64,000 nucleotides of DNA from Tethya wilhelma (lineage: Eukaryota > Porifera > Demospongiae > Tethyida > Tethyidae): positions 10,204,444 to 10,268,443 of the forward strand of contig CAXIPT010000001.1 of NCBI GenBank assembly GCA_964030475.1. The letters run 5' to 3'. Shown in pieces: positions 24,201-39,058 of this stretch. Below the pieces are notes generated by a model. The model searched no databases, was not told the DNA's origin, and saw only the letters and a program-made list of their open reading frames with translations. The position numbers were made by a program, and so were the translations under genes. Numbering within the stretch: position 1 is the stretch's first letter; each line of letters begins with the position of its first letter.

Positions 24201-24318
24201 GATTTGAAGGATCACAGCCAATATCAAAATGTGGCACGATCGGTGAATCTCCGCGGTAACAACTCATCCGACTATCTGCTGTTGAATAGCCTGAGCTCCA
24301 CCCACTACGCATCCGCAT
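21264..24318 (-). CDS. 975-aa basic protein with triplicated module, unknown function
   Basis: Two exons with matching phase: 24318-24198 (start ATG, 40 codons plus one base) and 24070-21264. The family is not recognised. Three copies of a module can be seen. Each has a segment of the form NYxxxCxDLSxAL (residues about 50, 245 and 545), then about 110 residues of predicted helix with recurring G-L-K or G-L-S-R-x-K/R-x-L patterns. Modules 2 and 3 are preceded by a nearly identical HWKPSxNCxFFLKP box (about residues 187 and 484). The C-terminal third is Lys/Arg-rich with many Ser/Thr, suggesting a nuclear or nucleic-acid-binding role (inference). No signal peptide or membrane segment. The single 2.8-kb exon is unusual among its intron-rich neighbours. 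Confidence 0.85.
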
Positions 24319-25779
24319 AGCCACAGTGCTTAGTCTAGAAAGTTTGGGACGATTCAGCACTCATTGATCGACATTGAATATACGACTATAACTAGTCTAG
24401 CAACTCACGGCTTTGATTCAGATGTAATCAACTCCATTTTCCTCACAGAGTCTAGCCTGAGTCAGTTACGTACTTTGTCAGTTACTACTGCGGGTCTCGG
24501 CTCTGTCAGTTCAAGTTACAGATAGAATCCAAACTCGTTAGGAGTAGTCTAGATAGTTTCGATCTCCTCCAAAACTGAGTTGTAGTGGCGTCTTGCGTAG
24601 TCAAAACGCGGCAACGGTCGATATATATATGCACGCGTACCACGAATCGTCACCATGGAGATATATTTCAAAGACGCTGCTATTATCAGTGCTGCTCGAT
24701 ATATTCTGTATTTTGGTAAGTTCAAATAGTTCTTAAGTGTCTTAAAATGCTTTCGTTTGCTGCTGACTGGACCTGAGGCTGTCATTACTGCTTTTTATAT
24801 TTACGCATGCATAGCTAGCAAGGGTTAAATCAATAAGCTTATTTAGCAAAGGTCAAAGGTCAGTGGTCAAACTGGAAATTTGCGGACAACGGTATAGTGT
24901 ATTTTTCAAGTGGTTGAGTCGATATAACATCGGTTTGCCGATGCTCCTGCGTGGAAAGGCTCGCGGTTGTCTAGGTTTGAAAAGAGCACCCTTGTTGTTG
25001 GTAAGCTGTATAATTTTTTATGTGCCACTCATTTTGGTACTGGGTCGTAGCAAATTATGCAAGAACAGCCTCTAAGAGCTCGTCGATCAAACCCAGTGCC
25101 AGAGCTGCATGTGCCTCTGCAGATAAACATAAGAGACCCCTCTCCTAAAGGTACTTGGTCTAGAAAGATGTTAGGCAACCACAGGCACATCGTTTGTAAC
25201 GACCTTTACCAGCTTTGATAATCTTGACTGCCCCATGAATGAAGTCCTTTTATAAACTATACTAGGGGTACACTAAGTGCAATCCTCGCTCAGCTGGATG
25301 TAAAGGTCACATTCCCAATCGCTCTGGCAAAGATCGTCGCAAGTCTAGGCACCTGGGCAAAGATCGCCTCAGTAAAAATCTACAATCTTACTTGGCCCAA
25401 AAAGTCAAAAGGCGCTCTATCCATGCTCTAAAGCTACAGTTTAATTTCTCAAGTTGGTCCCAGGCTAGTTCATGTTGAGGCAAAGTGCCCTACTTACTTT
25501 TGTGAGAAATCGCTGAAGCACAGCCAAGATACGCCGCGAAGTTTACCTTGGTCTGCCATCACCACGTCATCCGCGAAAAATCTCGATTGAACCCAAACAT
25601 AGCCTCGCTTCGCTCGGAATTAACTTTGGCTTGTGCTGCACATTTGCTCAGAAAACTACACTACCCAAACCCTTCAGACTGTTTGCTATCCCCCTCAGGC
25701 CATATTGTATCATGCTTCTAATATCCCTAGCTAATTCGTCATTGCTATATCTTACCCAGTACCACCATTTCTTTCACAG
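24319..25779. other. Intergenic region between the 975-aa gene and the AlaRS gene
   Basis: No supported exon. It should hold the promoters of the divergent genes and the missing 5' exon(s) of the AlaRS gene, which I could not identify. A cctcgcttcgctcgg motif at about 25603 recurs in altered form in the GAS7 intron near 49923. Confidence 0.35.
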
Positions 25780-27603
<1,824 letters not shown>

Positions 27604-27985
27604 TCTCATCTATATAAATTATAAACTCTTTGGTTTTTTGCTTATTTTTTCCCTCCTTTTTTCATCACTATCTGACAGCAAAATAACTTAACTATTCAAG
27701 TTCACAATACAGTGTACTTATAGATGCATGAGTATTAATTATGTATACATACAACAGCTAGTTGAGAATCAAGACAGTGCCACGTATACAGCAGTCTTCA
27801 TGGTCACTTCCGTGAGAGAGTGCCTTTAATGTTATTATGTTTTAGTTTAGTTTTTTATGCATGTTTGTGTGTTGCACCAGTTCTATTATTGTCGTGTTCA
27901 AAATTACAATTGCAATAAATTATTATTAGCTTTAAAATTCAACTTGTAACAATGAACAATGCAAAGGAATAAATGAACCTGATGA

Positions 27986-30108
27986 TTATCCAGTGAATAT
28001 GCTCATTGTGGCAAGCACATCATCGATGGGAATATTCATGCAATCTTGATGAAACCATTTGCTGCAAGCATCACATGCTGCCCTCTTCTTCGTATGTCAC
28101 GTTATATACTCCAAACATTTCTCTCTGCACTATATAAATCACTCTGCTTTGATCGTAATGCATGTGATTGCATGAATTGTCTTGACACAAGCTAGGCAAG
28201 ACTATAAAATAGGAATTGAAAACAACTGCAACGACCACTAGCTGTACCCTCCTCACAGCCAACCACTATGCACCAATGAATGTTCTGTATGTTTATTCCT
28301 TGGACAAATTCTCTTGTGTGCGTTTTGAATTCCCTCATCTGCTGCATCATACTGAGGCTGCTTACCGTGGCACTTTGTTGAGCCATTAGGGTCATTCTGT
28401 TTCTTTTTGTTCAGGGGCAATCTCTGAAAGTTGTGAATGTGTGTAGAAGACCCACACATTACACTTTTCTTGTCTCCATCTTTGACTTTTGAGTCACTCT
28501 CATCACTGTAGGTGTGTCCACCATGTCCTTTGTTCCAAGCTTTGTGGCATGTCTGCTCTCATTTCCTTTCTATTTTTTCCCACTCTGTCTTTGCTTTGTT
28601 GTCTCCTTTTTGTTTCATTCTAGGGTTTTTCCCTTTGTTTTGGCATACTTCCCCATGGATACATCCATTCAAGATGAATGCCACTTGGATTGCCTTGGAG
28701 ACCTGGGTTGTGTTGCCTATAGATATGAAGTGTCCAGTCTTGCTCCCTTCAGCTATCACAGATAGTGCCCCACCGGTCCCAGAGCCTTGCTGCATGATCA
28801 CGGAAACTGGTACCAGCTTTCCTTTGCAACCTAATTTAGTAATAGAGTTTGAGGAATACTTATAATTGTCCAGTGCAATTTATTGATCATTTTTTTCAAA
28901 CCATAATAAAAATAATTATTAATGGAGCAATTACAAGCTTAAGCTTCTATAGTGATCAATCATTCTCAATTTGATTTGGTTGAACTTGTGAGCATATAAT
29001 TCATTCACAGAATAAGTGGATGCTTGGAGTTAAATAATAGTACAGGAAATGTTCAGTCAACAATTAAAATAATACCTGCACACAGCTATCAATGAAACAA
29101 TACACACACCCTAAATTAATGTATTCTAGAAACACCCTGTTCACTTTCACTAGGCCATCCTTTTCAAAATTTAAATAAAGGACATCTACAGTCGAACCTC
29201 CGATAGTGGACCCTCCGAGATAGGGACACTGTGTTATAAACCTCTCAACAAAGGACGATTCTTAGTTCCCAAAAATTCCAATTCCCTATTGTAGCAATAC
29301 AAACAGAACCTCCAAGAAGAGGACAGCCTCTCTATAAAGGACAGACAGGTAATGTTTCACACAAGTTTCTGCATGAGTCTAGCTCCTTTTCACAAATAAT
29401 CATCTCTTCAATAATTAGCCTCACAACTATGTAGGCCTTTCCCATATTTATTTTATCCAACTCGAGAAATTTAAATTGCTCCAGGGAAGGCCTATAGGCC
29501 TCTCTTCAATAATACCAAATGTTAATGTGTCAATAGTGTAACTAAAACAGGAAGTGGGTGTGACCAATGGTTATATACCCTCTTGGAAAAATCCTAATAA
29601 AAACCCTGTGCAACTGAAGATGGTCAAGTACACTGTATACAGAGTTTCAGTTCAGTAGGATGTAGACATATAGTTTACACTACCATAATTATTATTCCTG
29701 GCTGTTTTGTAGGTGCTACAATAATATGGGGGCCTACAATCACAGTACATGGAACATGTGAAGAACAAATAATTATTGATACCCTGCAGTGACTGTCCAG
29801 TTTCCTTAGGACACATTGACTACATCCACCATTTGCGGCATCTGGTATCAGTATACAGTTTCAGCTTTCAGTTTAAAACTATAATGCGGACACTACGACC
29901 ACTTTCATGTACACTTGCGTGTACTGTGACTTATATAGCCAATAAAATTGAAAATTAAAAATTAAAGTAAATACTTACAATGTATGGAATTAATAATACT
30001 AGGAAAAATTACGATTTACATTATTGAATAATAACTGTAATACTTACCCTGTAAGCAGTGTCTGCAAGCCTGTTAAATTGCTCTGAAGTCTCCATCACTG
30101 TCACTGGC
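27986..30108 (-). CDS. Doubtful multi-exon gene with partial PHD-type finger
   Basis: A start exon candidate lies at 30108-30046 (MPVTVMETSEQFNRL..., followed by a gtaag donor). A 100-codon open stretch lies at about 28857-28556 (GSGTGGALSVIAEGSKTGHF) and ends in a Lys-rich helix. A last exon candidate, 28082-27986, reads CDACSKWFHQDCMNIPIDD, which is the second half of a PHD zinc finger, a reader of histone tails. It stops before the final Cys pair. I could not join these pieces with consistent splice sites, and no first half of the PHD finger is clear. Treat this as one possible gene or as separate fragments. Confidence 0.3.
29188..29345. repeat. Possible pogo/Tigger-like transposon relic
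   Basis: The stretch beginning cagtcgaacctccgatagtg and the nearby gaacctccaagaagagg and ctataaagga blocks resemble the ends of pogo-type elements, which often start CAGT(T/C)GAACCTC. No opposite end was verified, so this is a weak call. Confidence 0.35.
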
Positions 30109-30458
30109 ATTTTACTCTACGTGCCCCACCCACTTATGTCCACTGCAGTAGCCCCACCCTTCCCACGGGCATGATGTCATTCATTGCAATTCAGCTGCTA
30201 CTGTACTCAAAGTCAAAGTTCAATTGAAGTCAGGTTGAGCATGAACATGCTACGTGTATAGTCTTGGGCTGTACGTGACTGAAGGCAAGAAATAGAATTG
30301 AAGTCAGTCAGAGGTAAGATTTCCACTCTCTGTGTTCACATTCTACCTATAATTATGGCATAATTTGTGGTGAATGTGGAGTAGCACATACAAATTAAAA
30401 GGGGCGTTGCATATCATGGAATTTTATGAGCCAAGCTTTGTCTTGCTGGAAATGTAGG
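30109..30458. promoter_or_regulatory. Candidate divergent promoter region upstream of the FOXRED2-like gene
   Basis: A 350-bp gap separates a candidate minus-strand start (30108) and the FOXRED2-like ATG (30459). No specific motif is assigned. Confidence 0.3.
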
Positions 30459-33400
30459 ATGTTTGAAAGATTAGGAAATTTTGTTTGCCTGAATGGCGTG
30501 TTGGTGGCTACAATTTCTTGTTTTCTTTGTCTGAGCTCGAGGCAAGCAGCTGCTGATGAAGTAGACTACTGTATCATTGGTGCAGGACCTGGAGGTTAGT
30601 AAATGACTATTTATGCATCAAACTACAATTGCCATTGTATATAATACATTCATTCTGTTATATTATAACGTGAGTTTGGAGTCATATAATATTATTTTTA
30701 GAGTTTGTGCTAGAATAATGCTTGTACAAAACTGCAGGAATGCAACTTGGATATTTTCTTCAACAAGCAGGAAGAGATTATGTAATCTTTGAGAAAAACA
30801 CCAGTGCAGGTACAGATATCAAGCCATAATGGTATTGCAATAACAATAATTGAGATTCCACAGTCAGCTAGCTTGCTAAATTCATAGATAAATCATTCCC
30901 TAGGCTAGTAGTAGCGGTGGATCTTGGTCCCTAACTGGCAGGTGCATGGTCTTAATTGCAGCACTCCTTGGCCCACAATATTATGTGAAGAAATTAATGC
31001 TAAGATCGAGTTGAAAACTGATGTATATACCAGCATTGACCTCCTCCTGACTTTATGTTATTTACAACTATGTAGCTCTGCATATAGGTAGTGCTGGTCA
31101 CCCAATGCATGGCGTTATAATTCAATGTGTTTGCTGATGGGCTTTCTTTGGGAGGGTACCATTGATTACTGAGATCATAAGAGCATCCTTAACACCACCA
31201 TCTTGAGCTTGCTCTGGCAGAAGATATTAGAGTTTCCCAACAGAAGCAACGAGGCTGCTATAATTGTGTGAAATATAGTTTCAGCAGAAATGGCCAACAG
31301 TAGCTAGAGCTAATTGTTGTGAAATTCTGTGCTTGTCTGGCAGAGCCAGTCCAGAGCTCTGTACTTAGCCTCATTCCCAAGCTCTCTTCCTCCTTGAGCC
31401 TATCCATCCTTAAAAACTAGTGGAAGAGGAGAGCGTGGGGATATCGGATGAGGCTACTCTGCACTCACTGTTGATGATTCATTGTGTAGTGCTCCAAAAG
31501 ACATGCCCCCCACCCCTACACACACACACTCATTCACACAGGAAACTTTTTTGGTCATTATCCAAGACATCGGAAATTGGTATCAATCAACAAAAGAAAC
31601 ACAGGTATTTGTTGGCTCAAAATAGCTTGCTGGCCATAGTCTTCATGTATGCATGGTATTGCAGTAGCTGTATGAATATAATCATTATTAACCCATTGTA
31701 TTCTAGTAATTATATTATCATCTAGTTTCACCATGGTGGTTACTGTTGGTCTTGTTGCCCACTTATAGGTAACATCAATAAGGAGTTTAACTTTCGTCAT
31801 GATTGGAACTCACTGATCAGTGATGATGAGTCCCTTCAAATGAGATACTACTCCAGAGACTACTTCCCTCCTGCTGATGACTATGTAAGATCAACATGAG
31901 CTATTTCACACGATGCTGGACTATAATAATATAATTATATGTACCAAACTGTAGTTAATAGCCTGTAACCTAAGTCCCTCATGGCATGCTTTTAATGCTC
32001 TTCCACCTATCCACATCTGCACTGACTAGGTCCGCTATCTTGAAGACTTTGCAACTAAGTTGAATTTAAAGATAGTATACAATACAGAGATTGTAGACAT
32101 CAGTCGGCCAAGTGAGTATTTCCACCTCAAGGAGAGGAAGGGGACGATTCACTTGTGCAGAGTGGTCATCGCATGGTACGTACAGAATGACTCTATTGCA
32201 GTAAGCTAACTTGCAGAACTCATAATTTTGACAGCACTGGTGTATGGGTGCCTAATATTCCTTCAGACATCTTAGGAGTGGAGCTAGCGGTGGTATGTGT
32301 GCTCTGTGTATAATGCTGTATCCGTATATTGCATAGTATAATACAGGGCTATGAATCGATGTCAGTTGATCCTGAAGACTATGAAGGCAAAGCAGTCCTA
32401 ATTCTTGGTCGTGGTGAGCTTGAGTAATACATACATACCTACAGTCCTAGGAAATAGTTATCCTCCAAGTAAAATTATAATAGCACGTGCCAATTAATGA
32501 TACTAATGATGAATATAAAAAGCTAATAATTATTAATGCACACCATTGATACTGATTGTGTATTGAATATAGGTAATTCTGGTTTTGAAACTGCTGATCA
32601 TATTGTGTCCCACACATCGTATATTCACATGAGTGGAAGGTATATTGGGATTGACGTGGAAGTGTTATTGTATACCAGTTTGTGGTTTTATTCAATGCCT
32701 GCATAATTCATTATGACTTTAAATTGATGTTACCTTGATAGAATTACATGTAATACCTTCACTATAATTATATGTACATTATATTTTTTTCAATTAGATC
32801 AAGATTAAAAATGGCTTATCAAACACACTATGTTGGTGATGTCAGGTAACTTAGCTATTGTCTATGCTGCCTGAGATACCTTACACATGTTGTATGTAAC
32901 ACATCAATGTCATGCAGGGCAGTTAATGTCCAACAGCTGGATACTTATCAACTGAAGTCACTGGATGGACAATGGATTGGTAAGTGATTTGAGTGGGAAA
33001 AGGAAATAGATACCTGATTGCCTGTATGTATTTCTTATTTATTGGAAGAGGGTGATTTAGCATCGGGCATTGGATTTGAGCTAGGGGATGACAATAAGAT
33101 TCATATTAAAGTTCCTGGTTTCATTGATGATCAAGGTATAATAGTGAACTATAATAATACTTGTAAAGCAATGGTTTATTCCATGTTCACGACTATAATA
33201 GACCAACAACTTGCCATTCATCCTTATGATGTTATCATACGTTGCCTGGGATTTAAGGTATATACCATAATGATCAATTTTGTTATACTTGAATCTACTC
33301 TTAATTTACCTAGACCAATATCATGTTATCACTCAGAAAGAGGTATAAACATGAGCTTTGTACCTTGATATCTTGTATGCATGGGCATACCATGCAGTGT

Positions 33401-35315
33401 CAACATTATTTATGATGTTTATAAATACACATCCTCATTAAGAGTCATGCAGGCTTCTAGCCGTTGGTATTCATAATTATTATTATTAGGAATTCTCCAC
33501 CTATATTTTTAAATGATGTTTATTTTTCACCAACAACAAATATCCACTACATGTAGTTTGATTTCTCTATTTTCAACTCGACTCTCTCTCTCGGACTGTC
33601 AAAAGAGAAGTACCCTACAATTGACTTCAATTATCAAGCCAGTGGAATTGAAGATTTGTTTATAGGTGATAGCAGGATATAATTAACTATAATGATTCTT
33701 AACTTCAATTATTGTGATACATTATTTTGTTGTGTATACAGCTGGAGCTGCTGCTCATTCCCTGGACTACAGAAAGTCTGCTGGAGGTTTTATCCATGGA
33801 TTTAGATACACAGGTACTTTGTTGCTCCATACAATAAAATATGAATACTGTAGGTTTGTATGACGCTCATGTTAATAGGAAGAGCTCTATTCAATCATTT
33901 GGAGTGGCAGTATCATGGTGTGCCATGGCCTTCAGTGACCCTACCCTCAATAGACCTCCTCAATCACATGATCAAAAGAATCAATGAAGCTTCAGTGAGA
34001 ACAAATTTAATGTCTTCTTCATGTATACTCAACCATAACCTCTTTGCAGGGACCATATCAAATGTTTGGAGTGCTGGTTGATGTGATTGTGATCAGTAAG
34101 CTGCACCTATAGGACATAATACATCACAGGGTGCCGCTGACTGTTGATTCATTTCATGTCTGAATTTGCAGAAAGTAAAAGCACTATTGTTTATCTGGAA
34201 GAAGTGCCCATTCAATCTCTACCTATGTTTAAAGGTTTGTGCTAGTTTCACATCAAAATTTGGTATAATCTATAATTATTGTTTGTAAACATTTGTCTAT
34301 ATAGAAATGACAGGCCATGACATTGAAAGATTCATTATTTGGGACTTTGAATATGGGAAAGGATTTTCAGGACCAGGGTATGATTGTGTCTTCATAAGTA
34401 CACAGTGTCTTTTAGTAGCATTGTTAAGCATAGCTAGATTGAACTGTTATTCCCACCTAGCAATGATGTTCTACATGAAGACAGAGCTGTTGGAAATCCA
34501 TTTGAAGCTGACAAGTGCAATTTTCTCCATCCTGTTGTTTACTACTACAGCACACCACCTCGGCAAGGTACAAACACAGGACATTAAGTATACAATGTCA
34601 TACAGCCTGCATCAAACTGCAATGACACATGTGCAGGGGAAGGATGGGAGAGAGGCGAGTTTCCAGAGCCAGACCTTTACCTTCATATTGTTGAGGATTT
34701 CTTCACAGATTGGTACACATTCATAGCCTCATATATAAACCAGATTCACTTTTAATAATAACCAATGCAGAGATGGCATGCATGGTAATAGTTTCTGACC
34801 TGTTGCACAAAGCTACATTGGCCAATGCATTTGCCTAAACCTATCAGATCTTTGATACAATGGGCCATACATGCTGATGCATGTACATCAAATTCTAGTG
34901 ACCAGTACTCAATCCTCCTTGTTTTAGGACATCCCAGACAAGACACATTATACCACTGAGGAGGTTTCTTGAAGAAGCTCTACAAGCAGACCTACGATAC
35001 TTTCCTGCTGAGATGTGTTTTGAAGTAAGTGAAGTGATTATGTTAATAATGAACAATGATTTAATTCATACCCAAACTATTTCTCAGATGATTTTCGCTC
35101 ATGGTAAAGATATTCCATTGGCATGCCAACAACACTATTTAAAAGGTACAGTAATAGTTAGTGCTATTGTAGAAATTTGTGCGCAATGATGTTATTCTTG
35201 AATAGGCTATGGGATTATGTCCAGTGATGAAAATCTAGACCTTGGTCCTGGTGAGGCATATGTGGCACTCGAACAATGGATTAGAACACAAACAGTACTC
35301 ACAGGAATAGTATAA
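30459..35315 (+). CDS. FOXRED2: FOXRED2-like FAD-dependent oxidoreductase (ERFAD), complete, 22 exons
   Basis: FOXRED2 (ERFAD) is an ER-lumen flavoprotein that assists ER-associated degradation. Twenty-two GT-AG exons from 30459-30594 to 35206-35315 sum to 1971 nt, 656 aa (human protein: 684), in one frame. Visible: N-terminal signal peptide ([20 protein letters not shown]); FAD-binding dinucleotide fold ([19 protein letters not shown], about residues 38-56); family blocks [16 protein letters not shown] and [14 protein letters not shown]; second Rossmann motif ([17 protein letters not shown]) for NAD(P)[13 protein letters not shown] near the C-terminal FAD-binding part; IVEDFFTDW. The start is the first ATG before the signal peptide; an ATG seven bases upstream is followed directly by a stop. 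The C-terminus (TVLTGIV) lacks the KEEL-type ER-retention tail of the vertebrate protein. Confidence 0.93.
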
Positions 35316-35622
35316 TGATCATAGTGGGTGATCATGATGCCCTTGTATGCATGCATGCATTTTGTACTGTATTAATATGCACAATGTAATATTTATGACA
35401 TATCCTATCGGGGTATTATCATTAATATTATACAATGTGTATGCATGCTACTGTATAATTTAAAAATAGCTCAGCTCAATGTTATGGACAAGTTAAATTT
35501 TAAGTCAGTGAATGAATGTATTGCATACTAGTTATAGCTGGGAACCTCTTCTTGGGTAACATTTCTCATGCTTAGGACTTGCACATATCCTCGTTGCTGC
35601 TCCAAGTTTCTAGTGGTGCACT

Positions 35623-35670
<48 letters not shown>

Positions 35671-35706
35671 GCAAATTGTACAACCATACAATAATATAAT
35701 ATATTA
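35316..35706. other. Intergenic, contains (GT)n microsatellite at 35624-35667
   Basis: Space between the convergent 3' ends of the FOXRED2-like gene (+) and MEIOB (-). About 22 gt units; otherwise AT-rich, with no coding evidence. Confidence 0.8.
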
Positions 35707-38124
35707 TTATTGTTTAACAACGTCAATGTGTACCTTGAAATACACTTTGTATCTCTCGATCAAAATCCTATGATTGATTTCAGTTGTCACTTCCTCATCC
35801 AGTGATAAAAATTCCTGGGGCTGTATGTACGAGTTGAGAATAGAACATGACACAGTAAGTGAATTAGTGCAAGGCTCCCAGGCTTCTCCTTCACGAAAAT
35901 ATTTTCGTGAAGGAGGAGCCAGAAACAAGGCTACAATAAGGTATACTGAAACTCAACTGTGCATCCTAAGATGTCGTGAGCTGCTCGTTCTGAGAGTCTA
36001 ACCCCATCAATATCTCCAGTGTGGTCAGAGAATGAGCTAGAGGGAGTAATATTACATGTTAGTAGCCTAGTTACACTACTATTATTAACTAGTACATTTC
36101 TGTTTATTCCAAGTGGATATGCACCCAGTGAAATGGTAATTTATTGACAGTCATAATGGTTTCAGTGAAAGCATTTGACTCAAAACACCTCAAAGCTTTG
36201 AAGCAACTATAGCCTATAGCATCAAATATCAGCTTTCCTATCTGGGATTGGGGTGAAATAGAACGGCCTATAATATAACACTCACCATCTGCAATAGACA
36301 CCACTATTCACACCTTTAACCAAATTAAGAGTAGTTAAGAAGGCAAACAAGATCCCTGTGAATTGAGCGTCATCAGCACTGGACTGAGAGAGGGAGAGGT
36401 TGAGTCCTTCCACAGAGTACACCTGAGTGATGCTCAGCACTGTAGCACAAACCAATGATACTTCAGTCACCATGGTAATAATAGTGCCACAAGTCTGATG
36501 CAGCTTACAATCAACAGTCAGACTATTGTCAAATCCCTCAGAATCCACCATGGAACTAAAGTCCACACACTTCAAATACTGAAACAGCTGGTGAGCCTCA
36601 GTAGTATCTGAAGAGAACAGAAGAATAGTGATTATTAGCAGGTAACAGATGGTTTCATAGCAAACACTCCAAATGTAGGTTACCAGGGTTGGTTGTAATG
36701 ATGGTCTTCTGATCACAAGTTGCCACCATACTGTTGCGATAACTGTCAAAGGTCACCTTAGCATCCACAACAAAAATAACTAGAAAAAAGCCACAAAATT
36801 CAAGATTCAACTGCTATGTTCACAGATAGACAGAAACAGTCATTGGAAACTAACACGCAACACAGAAATGTTGTCGTTAGATACAGTACAAATCCATTTG
36901 GTACGGAACTAGAATGGCAAACAAATACTCAAAGACCCTAGACTATTGCAAAATCAATAATTATAGCAATCTGTAGGTATGGCAATTGTCAGATTGATCC
37001 AATATCTTTTCACTTAAACTTACTGCTCTGCTTTGGAATCCAGGTCTGACTCAGATCAATGAGCACATCATCCCACCTGCAAGGGAGTACAACACTGTCT
37101 GATGGATTGCCATGAATGCTACAACATCTGAGATTATTACTTACATGGACAAGATAAAGCTGTTGCATCCATCATCCATGAGCTTCACATCACACTTTGT
37201 CAATGCTTTACCACTCCTAGAACTCATTTGCTTAGGGGCTCCCACCTACATTTATATGAGGGGTCATGTATTGACAGTGCTACAGTCTATTAAACTAGAC
37301 CCTCCTCTTTGTCACATAGAGAGGGCTCAACAGATCTAGCTCAATATACTATGGGAGTGCATGAATGTACGACATATACCTCTCTGACAATGGCCAGCAT
37401 GTTGATGTGTGATCCATCCAGGGAGTGACCATTGGACATGATGTCAGAGAGTGTGTAGTAGTCATTGTGAGGTCTAAGTGGGTGGTGTGCAAGGCCAACA
37501 AACTCTGTATAGTCTGAGCCAGTGTAGAGGGAGAGGGAGGAGTGGTTCTCACTCACACTGAGGTGGTACTGGCTACAGAGAAATGAGAGCCACTAGTGGT
37601 TCAATTATGCATATGACTCCTCCCAGGGTATTCAAACATTGGTCACTGAGTCTAGACAGCCCACTTAACACTGAATACTATTGAACAAACAAGAAACACA
37701 TCTACTACCTTGGAGTCCATGGCTTCCACTTCTCCTCTTGCTCTTCATTCTTCATCAAGACTACATAATTCTGCAACTCCACTTGAGAAGATGAGAAACA
37801 TGATTAGAAAGTGTTAAAGAACAGTACTTGGTGTGAATTAGTGGTAGAAAGTTGCACTTACCAACATCACAAATCTTGAAACTGGAGTGTAGCTTTCCAA
37901 TGTACTCCTCTGAACCCCAGCAGGTCACATTGATGTAGTCCGACAGTGAATCCCTGATAGTGAATGCACAGTTGTAGCGTTCATTGCCCGGATCTACTTG
38001 GAAAAAAATAAAAACATTCGGCTATCAGAGAGTCTAACTCTCTCAAGGGAAACTTTAGACACTCACTCCGTTTGTCAGGGAAAGCATGGACACTCTGTTT
38101 GGTCACCACAAGTCCAATTATTTT
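35707..38124 (-). CDS. MEIOB: MEIOB-like meiotic OB-fold ssDNA-binding protein, 5' exon(s) not found
   Basis: MEIOB, with SPATA22 and RPA, binds single-stranded DNA during meiotic recombination. Minus-strand exons: 38124-38067 (IIGLVVTKQSVHAFPDK), 37996-37862 (FTIRDSLSDYINVTCWGSEEY), 37781-37709, 37572-37380 (YYTLSDIMSNGHSLDG), 37245-37145, 37076-37024, 36779-36684 (QKTIITTNPG), two exons between about 36608 and 36319 with a small intron (SITQVYSVEGLNLS, GILFAFLTTLNL), then about 36315-36100, about 36036-35950 (DHTGDIDGVRLSERAAHDIL) and a last exon to 35707. Block order matches animal MEIOB OB folds. The region aligning with the C-terminal zinc-binding CxxC pairs (about 36250-36110) keeps few cysteines. 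The first exon(s) must lie upstream of 38126 but are not evident. Borders after 36319 are approximate. Confidence 0.85.
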
Positions 38125-38232
38125 CTGCAAAGTAAAAATACAAGGAGTATATATAGGCAGTGTAATTCTATTATTAATAGTAGATAGTTTTGCAAAAGCT
38201 ATTGCGCAGTTTTGCAAGTTACTAAGTATATT

Positions 38233-38734
38233 TAACCCTTGGTGCACATGCGCACCTAGGGTTGCGGTAGTCGTTTTGTCTATGTGTGTGTGTTCCAACC
38301 ATATCTCAAGAACAACAGCTCCAGTCTTCAAAAGCGGCATACCAAGGTAAAACAATTGAGATTATCTAAAAGTATTACACAAAAAATTCAACAAAAGCCT
38401 GTAGTTTCTGAGATTTCAGGCTTTTCAGCCTCTTCGAGCGCTAAGCTTCAAGGCCACATCCATAATTTTGGAGGAAGAGCCTGAGCAAGCCTCATAGCAT
38501 AGATAGTAGAAGCTTAGCTACTGATATCAAATGACCTGAGGTCCTTTTACAAAGCAACAAAAGCCAATATTTCCTGAGATCTGAGGCTTTTCAGCTTATC
38601 TGAGCGGCTGCGCTGAGCTTCGAGGCCACACCCATGTATACTGCTAAAATTTTGGGGCACTGAGAAGCAGGAGGGCGAGCCTGAGTGAGTCCTATAGCAC
38701 AGCTGCAGACCTGCTGGTCTCGCACCAAGGGTTA
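38233..38734. mobile_element. 498-bp inverted-repeat element with TA target duplication
   Basis: Short terminal repeats accccttggtgc-like: acccttggtgc at 38235 and gcaccaagggt ending 38732, each followed outward by TA. Inside are two diverged copies of a block (tttctgagatttcaggcttttcagc at about 38407, cut here to its theme, and the related text at about 38568), each followed by agcttc(a/g)aggccac. No transposase. It lies in the upstream region or a 5' intron of MEIOB. Confidence 0.65.
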
Positions 38735-38808
38735 TGCACCTTGATGCTTTCATAATTTAAGGTCAGCAGCTTGCTGATAGGATCAGCTTCTTATCTGTTG
38801 ACAACTTT

Positions 38809-39058
38809 TGCTACCAACAAGGTTGCTCAAAAAGTTGCCAAGAGTATGATACCCTTTGTAAGAGCAGACAATACGTAAGAAGTTGCTCTGTGCATGTTGA
38901 AAAGTTGGTTGTTTTTCAGCATAGATACTATATCTAAGTTTTTAGCCATTGGCAATAATGTTTTTTTGTACATGTATGACTCAATAGTGTTTTTTGTTGG
39001 CAATTTTTGTTGACAACCAAGTTGCTCAAAAGTTGCCAGGTGTATGGTACCCATGTAA
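38809..39058. repeat. Pair of direct repeats, about 45 bp, 200 bp apart
   Basis: caaggttgctcaaaaagttg then ccaagagtatgataccc at about 38818-38855 resembles caagttgctcaaaagttgcc then aggtgtatggtaccc at about 39017-39053. The intervening DNA repeats a ttgttggcaa-type motif. Probably a degenerate element. Confidence 0.45.

Noticed and set aside
31420..31725. Plus-strand ORF in the FOXRED2-like gene
   Set aside because: It runs through an intron and uses a frame that includes exon 3 only by chance at its middle.
38072..38355. ORFs on both strands covering the first MEIOB exon seen
   Set aside because: They run from the exon into the adjacent inverted-repeat element; only the 38124-38067 part matches MEIOB.
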